Positions 7,083 through 14,876 of a DNA stretch of 14,876 bases are shown piece by piece. The DNA is from Ochromonadaceae sp. CCMP2298 (lineage: Eukaryota; Sar; Synurophyceae; Ochromonadales; Ochromonadaceae). The position numbers and the translations under genes are program-made. The notes under the pieces are model-generated. The model ran no database searches and was not told where the DNA came from. It saw nothing but the letters and a program-made list of their open reading frames with translations. Position 1 is the stretch's first letter; every line of letters starts with the position of its first letter. The stretch covers positions 1 through 14,876 of the forward strand of contig MU633614.1 in assembly GCA_026770595.1 (NCBI GenBank). Direction: 5' to 3'.

Positions 7083-10000
7083 TGGGGTGTGTGGGGAGGG
7101 CGTGTGGGGGGGAGCGGGGGGAGGGAGGGGTTAGGGGCGAAGGATCACAGATGAGCAGGACGGATACAGGCGCATAAATAAGCACAGCAGCAGAGCATAT
7201 GAATAACCGAGATAGGCAGTCCCTCACCAGCTTCGTCATCAAGCCGTATATGACTCGGTGCAGCAGGGGGTCAGACAGCAGGCCGTTACCGTACCCACAC
7301 AGGTAGCGGTACAGGGCAGTGAGGATAGAGTCAGCGATGCCTGCAGTGACCGCTGCTCCTGACTTGCCCGCACCCGACACGCCCGACGCCCCCCCCCCCG
7401 ATCCTGCCGAGACCTCCTCGATGCACTTGGCCACCAGTGCTTTGAAAATGTTGAATGCGCGGGCGCAGGAGGCGTCGGATGTGCAGTCAGCAGAGGTGTA
7501 GGCGGGGGGGGCGTCAAACCCCTCTTCGTCGCCGTCCTTACCCTCGCCCCCGCCCCCTCCCCCACTGTAGGCGCCACCTGCGATCGGCGCCAGTGCCAGT
7601 GTGGTCAGCCCCTCTGCGTCGAGTTCCCCCGAGCTCATAATCGCACAAACAGCCAGCCCGAACAGATCCAGCTCCACGCAGACGCCGCGGTACACACCTG
7701 GTATGTTTATAACCGGTTCCTGCAAAGCCTCCGCCCACACATCTAGCACCTCCTGGCCTGCGTCTGCGCCCTTGCCCAGGTCGGGAGAGCTGCCCTCGGA
7801 GGCCCATAGCACGTGGCGGTTGTGGGCGAGCTGTCTCGAGAAGAGTACGTCTATCATCGTGGTGAGCGCGTCTGGGCCCAGATTGCAGAGCGGGACGTTG
7901 CCGTATCTGGCGCGGTATGGGGGGAGGGCGGGTTGAGAGTGAGGTTGGAGGTATTTATCGAGTACAAATCGAATAAAAAAAAACAATCCGATAATCGAAA
8001 AAACATAATCGCATACATATAATCGCATACATAATATTACCTCGCGCACGCCAGTCGGTCGTCAAACCACCTCGGGAATATCAGGAACCTTTGCACCATC
8101 CTCTCCGCTGTGAACATCTGCCATCCGACTGCGGGGAACAAACAGTCCATACTATGCGCCGGCATGACGGCCACAGGAAAGTCTTGCAGGGCGGGCAGTT
8201 TGTGGCGCCACTGACGAATGTCTAGGCCGGCAGACCCCCCCTCACCCCCCACACCACTAATGCCACCCCCTCCGCCCCCACCACCCCCACCACCCCCATC
8301 GCCAACACCCCCCAGCCCCCCCTGCACCACCACCACCGTGGGGCCGTGCTTCTCCCTCTGGTAAAGGGTTATTCGCTCATTGCACAGGGCCAGGGCCGCA
8401 GAGAGGGTGGGTGCGAAAGTCTGGGTGAATTTCACATCCGCAGGGGCGGGGGAGCCAGACGGGGCAGAGGAGTAGGAGCCAGAAGCAGAGCCAGAGCCAG
8501 ACCCTGCGGGAGAGTCACTGGGAGCGAATTTGCGGTATATGCGTTGCAGCGGGGGCCGGCTGTCCAGTCTCCCTGCGGGGCCGTTGATGAGCCACACAAA
8601 TGCCCTTGCGGACAGGGGCAGCTGCTCGGCCGCAGCGTGCGCAGCAGCTAGAACCTCCGGGGTGGCCCCTTCCCCCCGCGCAGCCATAATGGAGTCGATT
8701 TTCGCCTTTAATGTGCGCTGCTGCGCCTCGTGGTGCTCCAGGTTCGACGCGTCAATTAGAAACAGAGCCAGGATGCCAAGCTCCTGCGAGCGCGTCTTAT
8801 CCACAGCCATGTACACGTATAGGCGGCGGTAGGTGGCGGTGAAGGGGGTCAGGTACGGGTGGGCTTGGGTGTGCACGAGGTCCAAATCGGATAGTTTGAA
8901 GTGCTTGGTTCCCGTCCCCATCCCTGTTTGATTCGACTGGTTGACCTGTGCCACGCAACCCATCGACAGCACCCCGCGTAACCACAGGGGAACCTGGGAC
9001 TCATACACCCCCTCCACCTGCGCATCGCAGAGGAACAAGTTGAGCGCTCGCTCGTTGCGCGCAAACTTCCTCTCCGAAATGCAGATCTCGAACAGCTCTC
9101 GGGCAGGCTTTCCGTGCGGCAGGTCCCGGTTTACACGAACCCCGCCCAGTCCCGCGGCTGCCTGCATCGCCTCCCCGTGTAGCACATTGACAAGCAGCGT
9201 GCGGGGCATAATGACGCTCAGCTTCTGCATAGCATTGCTTGCTGTCATCGCCCACACCACGTACTCCCCCAGCGTATCCGTCTCCTGGATCTCGATCACC
9301 TGCCAGAACCCCCTCGACGCACTCAGGGCCGCATTTCGGACAAAATCCGCCACCCCCATTACCTTCTTAAACCCCCCTGTCCCATTAACCCCACCCCCCA
9401 TGCCCAGGCCCATGCCCAAGCCCATACCGAGGCTGGAGCTGCCCGCACCCGCGCCATACGTCTGCACCCTCTGCATCTTCTCTGCCCGCTTCTGCCCCCT
9501 CCTCGCCCTCCACTTCTCCTTCCTATCCGCCAGCCAGGCATCGAAGTCACCCCTATCTGCGAACTTGCCCTGGGGTCTGTCTGACAGCGCCACAATCGGA
9601 TCCTTCTCCTTCTCTGCACCCGCCGCCGTCTCCTCTATTCCTGTCCCTGCCCCCTCTACAGCCTCACCAGGTCTGATATTTGTCACGCGAGCGACCATTC
9701 TCCCCACGCCCACGTTACCGCAGCCCCCCCCACCTAAGTCCTCGAGATCGCCCACAGCCCCAGCCCCCTCTCCCCCTGCCTCCCCCTCCTCCCCCTCCAA
9801 CACAATCCTAACCCTCTTCTTGTGCTTTTGAGTGGCAGCCTCTGCCCCGTAGGAAGACTCAGTCGCCAAGATCGACCTGGTTACCCCCCCCGCCGCCGCC
9901 CCGGCAGACAAAAGACCCGGTCCAGGTAGTGGGGCGACTGCGCTCGCAATGTTCTGTACGTTCATGTTAGCGAATGACGCGAGGATGGAGAGCTGCTTGC

Positions 10001-13000
10001 GGCCGCTGGTGCGCTCGTTTATGTCTCTCTGCAGCCACACGGGGTGGGCGACACGGGGGCAGGGGTTGGGCACGAGCTGCAAGCCGGCGGGTATAGTGAT
10101 GATCTTTTGGATTGTCTTCCCTATACGCTCCTTGTAGTAGTTCCAGTCCACGAGGTCTCGGAAGTCCTCGCAGTCTGGGGGTGCGTGAGGGGGTGAGGTA
10201 GAGGTTAAATATGGGAAGGGCACATTTGAGAGAATATTTGAAACACTAAAACCTGGCCAACCTACAACCCACTATACACACATAGACAAAGCACCCCCCT
10301 CCACTCCCATTCCCCCCCCTATACCCACCTACAATGCCTATAACATCCCTACTATACCATCCCTACACCCCCCTACAACTCCCTACTACCCCCACTCACC
10401 TAGCGAGCTGTCCTTCAGCCACTTCCGCAGAAAGTACTTTTTTATCGCAGGATCGCACGAGAAGATAGCTACGGGGATGGCTCGGTCTGTCACAGGGGCC
10501 CCAGCTGGCAGTCTCGATATGATGAGGTTGCAGTTTAAACCCTTATCCTTGACCATCTCCGCGCCCAGGAAGTCCGCCAGACGGGCCGCAGTGGTGAGGG
10601 AGGTAGATTTGCGTCCTTCGTACTCATCTACCGTCTTGGAGATCGTCTTGCGCTCCGATATGAGCTCCAGCAACTCTCCGTCCTCCATGCCGCAGCCCTG
10701 CTCATCCAGCACGTCCAGCCACTGATTGGCGATAACCCCCACCGCGCCATAGCACTCGGTTAGCGTGTTTCCGGATAGGAAGTGCTCGAACACTTGGCTC
10801 TGGAAGATTTTCACCAGCTCCAGCTCCCCTCTCCTCTTGAGCTCGAACCCCTTCAGCTCCGCGATTGTGTTGTTGAAGTTGAACACGACGTACTTCTTTT
10901 TAAGCAGTTTGCCTTCTTCCGGACTGGCCGGCAGGACCATCGCTTTGTAGGGGCCGTCCAGCTCGAAGAATATCGAGCATTCGCTGTGGCCTGCGTACCT
11001 GCCTGCCACCTTCTCCTGGTACTGGTGGTTCGTGTACCTCTCATGCACGTCGGCGTTGAGCATCGCGCAGGGATAGCCCACAGAGACGCTCTCCCCGCTC
11101 CGCATCTTGATCTTGAAATCTTGGGGGAAGGAGATGGGGAGGATGCACCAAATGCCATCTGTGTCCAGCTCCAGGGGGCGGCCCACCTAAGGGGGGTAGG
11201 TGGGGGGTGAATGGAGAGGTTGGGGAGTTGGGGAGTGAGGAATTGGAAGAATTGGAAAATCGAGTAATTGAGGATTAATTAGGGAATAGGGGGAGTGGGT
11301 ATTAAAAATGGGGGTGGAGGGGAGGCATAGGAGAGGACGAGGGAAGTGTTGTATAGAGAGAAGAAGAGTAAAATAAAAATAATAGTTTACGGCATATAGA
11401 TTTTAAAATGTATACTCACTACCCTCTCAACACTTAAGCACCTGCCCCCACTCTACCCTCTACCCTCTACCCCCCATTCCCACCTCTACGCTCTCCCTTT
11501 CCCTCACCTGCTCCACTAGCTCTCTGGCCTGTTTGATCAGCTGCGCCCCCGTGTGCGTTACGATGCCAGCCATCTCCATGCTGCGCCACCGAGCACCCTT
11601 GCGCATCACGTACCTAACAGGGGAACCAGGTGGGGGTGATAGAAACAGGGATACGTGGGTGTTAGAGGGTAGGAGAAGGGCGGAGTCGGGTATGGGGGTA
11701 GCGGCAGGGGCGAGGGGGGCCCATGGCGGTTGCGTTGTGTGTGTGTGTGTGTGTGTGTGTGCATGTGAATGTGCATGTGTGCTCACCCGTAGAAGGAGTT
11801 GAGGATGCACTTGTGCGCCAGCTGCAGCGAGTCCATCAGTGTCTCCATATCCTCTGCTGCCTTGCGCGACACTTGGTCCCCAGCTTTGGCCGCTATGAGG
11901 GGAGTATAAGGTGAGAGTAGAGGGGTGGGTGAGCGGGGAGGGGTAAGATTGTAAGATTGACAGTTAACAACACTGCCCTACGCCCTAAACCTAACCCTCT
12001 AGGACGCCTTCACCCTTAGCCATCCCCTGTAACTCCTCCCCTTGTCCTTCCCCCCCATTCCTTTTGCCCCCTCACTTACCCTTGGCCTTCTTGCCCTTCC
12101 ACTCTTTCGTCAGCAGCTTGTAGTCGTACCGGCGGTCCCTGAAGGCCTTCACGGTGTCAACATAGAAACTGTTCTCGCGCATGCACACGGTGTCTGTGCG
12201 CTGCTCCACGGAGGTCACCTTGGTCTTGCGGTACACCCTGATGTGAAGTGGGGGGAGTGGGGGGAGTAGAGAATAGGAAATTAGCAAGGGAGAAAGGGAG
12301 AGAGGATAGGAGAATAGGAGAATAGGATAGGAAGAAGAGATGGGGTGGTTCGAGTCAGCACATAAGCGGGTTGACACACACAATAATCCAACTACCTTGA
12401 CGAGTAGGCTTTGAGCCTCGCCGTGACCAGCGCCGCCTGATCTTTCTCCCCCAACTCAGAAAACGTGCGCACGTTACCCCCATCTCGACCATTATCCCGA
12501 CCCGGATACTGCCCCACACCCGCAGGCACTTTCTCGTAGGTCAGCTGTCGCTTTACTGACTGGTACTCTGCGAATCCTGCGGGAGAGAACTCCCCCCTCC
12601 AGGTCCAGTCCATGGGTCTTTTGCAGTTGCTGTCTGCGCGGTTGTAGGCGCAGGCGGCACAGTCAGATGTCTTCACCTGTAGGGGGCGTGGGGGCGATGG
12701 GTAGGGGATAGTGGGGGGGGCAATAGGGGTGAATCATGGGTTGTAAATATGAGCAGATATGTAATATTGGGGTACAGTGCGGGGTCTTTGCGGTCTCACC
12801 ATGGCAGCGGGCTGAAGTCTGTTGGTGAGGATGATGTTGGGGTACATGGCCCCCACGTCTAGGTGGTAGATGATGGGAGGCTCTTCTCGCTGGGGGGCGT
12901 CCCGCAGCATCTCGAGCTTCTCCACGATGGCTTGCTTCACTTCATCGTAGTTGAGCGCGTCTGAGAGGTTGAGGGGTTGAGGGGTTGAGGGGTTATGGGG

Positions 13001-14876
13001 TTTAGGAGTTATGGGGTGAAGGGGTTTAGTAGGGGGGGAGGGGGGTTAGGGGGGATAAGGGGGGTTAGGGAGGATAAGGGGGGTTAGGGGGTGGGGTAAG
13101 GGTGTGTTGTCGGATCGAAGGGAGGCACACAATAGGACACTAATCGGCCACTCCATAACAGGGGACTCATAATAGGGGAATGCACACCTGCCCTCTCCAG
13201 CCCATGCTCCACCTCCAGCGTGAACGTCAGATCTCGGTCGATATTGTCGATCAGACCCTGCAGAGCGCTGGGCACGAGAGAGAACTTTGTAGGGATGTCG
13301 GCTCGAAATACGCCCGCCTCTAGGCACTCCACGTGCCCCCCGATGTAGGTCTCGGACTCGAGCAGGTGTCCGCTGTGGAAAGATTCCACGGCGTCTGTTT
13401 GCTTGTTGGGGCAGACGATGGTGCCGTTGTAGGCCTCCACCATGAGCAACATCTCACACAGGGTCCCTGAACCCTTCCGCAGGACGTCCTCGGGTCCCAG
13501 GGGAATGATCGTGGACAGCGAGAATATGAAGTTGTGCACGTAGGTGGTGTAAAGGTAGTAGGTGGCGACGGCGTCTGAGACGGAGTAGGAGGCCATGTGC
13601 GCAGGCCGCTCTACCGCGAATCGCAGCATATCTTCAGGGTCTACCTCTACCGGATCGTAGCCCAGCTTATACTTCGTAACGGCTTTCAGTCCCTGGTTCC
13701 CCTGGGGCAGGTAGGAGTCCCTCTGCACCCAGCAGAAAGCGTCCAGGTGCACGATGCAGCGACCGGTGTATTCGTTGTCGCCGAACAGTGACGCACCCTT
13801 GGTCTCCCCCTGCCCCCCCGGTCCCTGCCCCGGTCCCTGTCCGCCCGCCACAATGGCGCTCGAGCGAATCCCCAGCATACCGTACATGTCAAGATAGGCG
13901 TATTTGTTGCAGCGAATTTCAACATACGGGAAGTCGAATTTGTCACCATTGTAGGTCACCATCACGTGGGGTCGCAGTTCCTGACAATGCGACAAGAACT
14001 TGCGCAACACTGCCTCTTCGTTTCGCTCGTTGAAGACGTGGAAAGGGCCGGGGAACTGCGGCTTGGGCGTGTATTCGAAATCGTCTATGTCTTCCGACAC
14101 GACCTCGCGATTGATGATCAAAAACCCCACCTAGATGTGTGGGTTTAGGTGTGGGTGTCGGTGTGGGTGTAGGTGTGGGGGGTGGGGGTGTGAGAGTCAG
14201 TTTCGGTGTGGGTGTAAGTGTACGTATGTGTCTGTGGGTGTGAGTGGAGGTGATGCAAAAGTACGACAGAGGGAGTAGTATAAAAGATAAAAATAAATAA
14301 AATGTTCCTACATATACAAAGATCCGCATATATATACGAATATACATTCTAAGAGTAACAGAGATCGTACCTGGGCGACCATGTAGGATATCATGAAAAT
14401 GCGGTCGACCTCGGGGTTGGGGAATTTCAGGGGGGACTTTTCGCACTCGATGTCGTAGGCCAGGATGCGGGGTTCGCACAGCTCCACAATGTTCTTCTGG
14501 ATTTCCACCTGGTATTGGAGGGTGTATTAGTGTGTGCACAATGTACAAGGTTAGGCAACAGAGGCCCCAGTGCAGTGCAATACGGTACAGTACAGTACAG
14601 TACCGTAAAGTACATGGCATAGAGAACACAATACAATACAGCACAGTACAATTCAGTACAATACAGTACAGTACACTCACCTGGCAGACAGACGAGCCGT
14701 ACTCCGGAGTCACATGATACCACGCCCCCACCCTTATCTCCAGATCTATCGACACCCTCCCCCCCCACGGCACATCGTGCTCCCGCAAGTCCACAATGTG
14801 ACTGAGAGGGTTAGCCCCCCCCTGCGCCGATGCCGCCTGCGCCTGAGTGTCCTGTCCTCTGGCCATTTTACCCCCC
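4713..14876 (-). CDS. POLE: DNA polymerase epsilon catalytic subunit (13 exons, N-terminus missing)
   Basis: Leading-strand replicative polymerase with 3'-5' proofreading, a family B enzyme of the CMG replisome. Exons on the minus strand: 14876-14681, 14508-14371, 14130-13188, 12960-12800, 12676-12396, 12237-12080, 11892-11787, 11613-11508, 11186-10400, 10174-8041, 7906-7228, 7048-6881, 6707-4713 (TAA 4715-4713). All 12 introns are GT-AG with consistent phases, and the joined frame gives 2616 residues. The exon at the right edge stays open to the window end (the ATG at 14866 is internal), so about 220 N-terminal residues should lie outside, judged from human POLE. Colinearity with human POLE (2286 aa) is clear from [15 protein letters not shown] to the C-terminal zinc region. 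The excess length is low-complexity insertion: Gly-rich in exons 3, 10 and 11, acidic in exon 13. The gene converges on the complex I gene. No other family B polymerase fits (POLE-specific [10 protein letters not shown] and DVGAMYPN). Confidence 0.96.
6549..6612. repeat. 9-bp coding minisatellite in POLE exon 13
   Basis: Tandem CCTCTGCTG units on the plus strand, then CATCTG units, encode the (AEA)n and (AD)n repeats at the start of the acidic insert. All units keep the reading frame. Confidence 0.85.
6721..6765. repeat. GGGGACAG-type G-run repeat in POLE intron 12
   Basis: Tandem GGGGACAGGGG(T/C)G units, then GGGACAGGGACAGGG, next to the intron 12 acceptor (exon 13 starts at 6707). At least seven G-runs of three or more on the plus strand. 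Confidence 0.75.
7051..7080. repeat. (GT)15 microsatellite forming a POLE 3' splice site
   Basis: Fifteen GT units on the plus strand, (AC)15 on the transcript, run straight into the intron 11 acceptor: the AG at 7050-7049 directly follows the last AC, and exon 12 starts with TTCCAG at 7048. Confidence 0.9.
8234..8338. repeat. C-rich coding repeat (poly-Gly) in POLE exon 10
   Basis: CCACCCCCA-type repeats on the plus strand encode a Gly-rich run with a dozen consecutive Gly, flanked by GVGD and ISGVGGEGG. Frame is kept on both sides. Confidence 0.85.
9972..9995 (-). other. POLE: Degenerate PCNA-binding (PIP-like) motif in POLE
   Basis: Residues QLSILASF just after the catalytic core ([21 protein letters not shown]) lie where yeast Pol2 has its PIP box, QTSLTKFF from memory. 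Gln at position 1, Ile at 4 and Phe at 8 fit; position 7 is Ser where an aromatic is expected. PCNA contact here would be weak at best. Confidence 0.4.
11187..11507. repeat. POLE intron 8, G-rich and TACCCTC repeats
   Basis: The longest POLE intron (321 nt). On the plus strand it is G/A-rich from 11187 to about 11360 (TTGGGGAG and GGAATTGGAA repeats), AT-rich in the middle, and has three tandem CTCTACC units at about 11451-11472. No open frame. Confidence 0.6.
11736..11782. repeat. TG/CA microsatellite in POLE intron 7
   Basis: About 12 pure TG units (11736-11760), then GCATGTGAATGTGCATGTGTG, ending four bases before the donor at 11786-11785. On the transcript it is a CA-rich tract immediately downstream of the 5' splice site. 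Confidence 0.85.
12246..12343. repeat. Purine-rich tract in POLE intron 5
   Basis: Nearly all-purine plus strand with scattered T, including tandem AGGAGAAT and AGGATAGG units; the transcript strand is pyrimidine-rich just upstream of the acceptor at 12238. Confidence 0.6.
12966..13100. repeat. G-rich octamer and telomere-like repeats in POLE intron 3
   Basis: Within intron 12961-13187 the plus strand has tandem GAGGGGTT octamers, then GGGGTTATGG variants, then alternating G-runs with TTA or ATAA (GGGGGGTTAGGGGG type). There are more than ten runs of three or more G. The transcript carries the C-rich complement, which may serve as the polypyrimidine tract. Confidence 0.8.
14135..14230. repeat. 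GTGTGG-rich imperfect repeat in POLE intron 2
   Basis: The 3' part of intron 14131-14370 is an imperfect hexanucleotide repeat (GTGTGG, GTGTAG, GTGTCG on the plus strand). On the transcript it is C/A-rich and forms the tract before the acceptor. Confidence 0.7.
14568..14678. repeat. ACAGT-type pentanucleotide repeat in POLE intron 1
   Basis: Most of intron 14509-14680 is an imperfect tandem of 5-mers: ACAGT, ACAAT, ACCGT on the plus strand. It runs up to the donor CAG|GTGAGT at 14680. Confidence 0.8.

Larger units (their letters stand above)
6881..10174 (-). other. POLE: POLE exons 10-12: linker and inactive polymerase-like half
   Basis: Exon 10 (10174-8041) begins with the end of the catalytic core ([20 protein letters not shown]). 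A low-complexity linker follows, including [14 protein letters not shown] (about 9435-9391). Then comes the inactive exonuclease/polymerase-like module known in POLE (DUF1744 region): [68 protein letters not shown] poly-Gly run (from 8338-8234) interrupts the segment after [10 protein letters not shown]. Exon 11 (7906-7228) carries [34 protein letters not shown], and a Gly/Ala-rich insert. Exon 12 (7048-6881) was found only by alignment: [39 protein letters not shown]. In the family this half is a structural scaffold binding the B subunit and CMG. Confidence 0.88.
10400..12960 (-). other. POLE: POLE exons 4-9: polymerase palm, P domain, fingers and thumb
   Basis: Exon 4 holds motif [21 protein letters not shown], with the catalytic Asp at 12859-12857. 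Exon 5 has C-x2-C-x8-C ([13 protein letters not shown]) and exon 6 the partner Cys in [12 protein letters not shown] (12185-12183); these match the four Cys of the Pol epsilon [4Fe-4S] site. Exons 7 and 8 together form motif B, CILNSFYG + YVMRKGARW, split by an intron inside the Gly codon. Exon 9 starts with motif [11 protein letters not shown] (first Asp at 11165-11163), and continues with the thumb through [17 protein letters not shown] and [21 protein letters not shown]. Every catalytic element seen in the human enzyme is present, so polymerase activity is expected. Confidence 0.94.
13188..14876 (-). other. POLE: POLE exons 1-3: end of N-terminal domain and proofreading exonuclease
   Basis: Exon 1 (14876-14681) encodes the segment before the exonuclease ([29 protein letters not shown]). 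Exon 2 (14508-14371) carries Exo [10 protein letters not shown], with the catalytic Asp at 14454-14452 and Glu at 14448-14446, then [17 protein letters not shown]. Exon 3 (14130-13188) carries Exo [16 protein letters not shown] (Asp at 13944-13942), and Exo [16 protein letters not shown] (Asp at 13575-13573), so all four metal-binding acids are present and proofreading should work. A Gly/Gln-rich insert ([13 protein letters not shown], about 13845-13804) lies between Exo II and RDSYLPQG. The exon continues through [11 protein letters not shown] and [22 protein letters not shown] and ends in phase 1. Confidence 0.93.

Noticed and set aside
6372-7154. 260-codon frame on the plus strand, Cys/Leu-rich
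   Set aside because: Antisense to POLE exons 12-13 and intron 12; the Cys-Leu-Cys repeats mirror the (AEA)n minisatellite and the Val-Cys run mirrors the GT repeat.
7036-8049. Single continuous 337-aa minus-strand gene
   Set aside because: It includes intron sequence at both ends; only 7906-7228 is POLE exon 11.
8941-9831. 296-codon frame on the plus strand, Ser/Pro-rich
   Set aside because: Antisense to POLE exon 10, which is firmly supported by homology.
13943-14866. Long minus-strand frame through introns 1 and 2 of POLE
   Set aside because: It reads across intron repeats ([11 protein letters not shown]) and leaves the POLE frame; splicing at the GT-AG sites restores continuous homology.
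14864-14866. ATG at 14866 as the start of POLE
   Set aside because: The frame is open to the window edge and about 220 family residues are expected upstream, so this is an internal Met or not initiator.

Overview
The window looks like nuclear DNA from a unicellular eukaryote. Genes are interrupted by short GT-AG introns (77 to 321 nt), coding parts are GC-rich, spacers are AT-rich, and proteins carry long low-complexity inserts. I cannot name the species. A fungal/plant-type complex I subunit beside a Golgi-type carbohydrate sulfotransferase would fit several protist lineages. No rRNA, tRNA or CRISPR was seen.

Layout. (1) 3-341, + strand: 3' end of a gene whose product ends in a Gln/Gly-rich and then Arg-Asp-rich tail. 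(2) 617-1866, - strand: two-exon, type II membrane sulfotransferase, convergent with gene 1 across a 275-nt spacer in which I see no feature. (3) 1867-2713: shared upstream region of two divergent genes, holding a TATA-like box, a small local duplication and a 424-bp foldback (inverted-repeat) element. (4) 2714-3186, + strand: two-exon gene resembling the 21 kDa/NUXM accessory subunit of mitochondrial complex I. (5) 3187-4712: AT-rich spacer with diverged direct repeats. (6) 4713-14876, - strand: 13 exons of the catalytic subunit of DNA polymerase epsilon (POLE/Pol2). It covers everything from just before the exonuclease domain to the stop codon; the N-terminus lies beyond the right edge.

The POLE model was built by hand. 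All 12 introns have GT-AG ends, reading phases agree throughout, and the joined exons encode 2616 residues without a stop. Exonuclease, polymerase and iron-sulfur residues are conserved. Departures from the usual family are a very large insert in the acidic linker, a degenerate second C-terminal zinc motif (CysB), and many simple repeats in introns, including a CA repeat that forms a 3' splice site.

I found no convincing new multi-gene system. The most interesting points are the foldback element, whose right arm supplies an in-frame upstream ATG for the complex I gene, and the POLE peculiarities.
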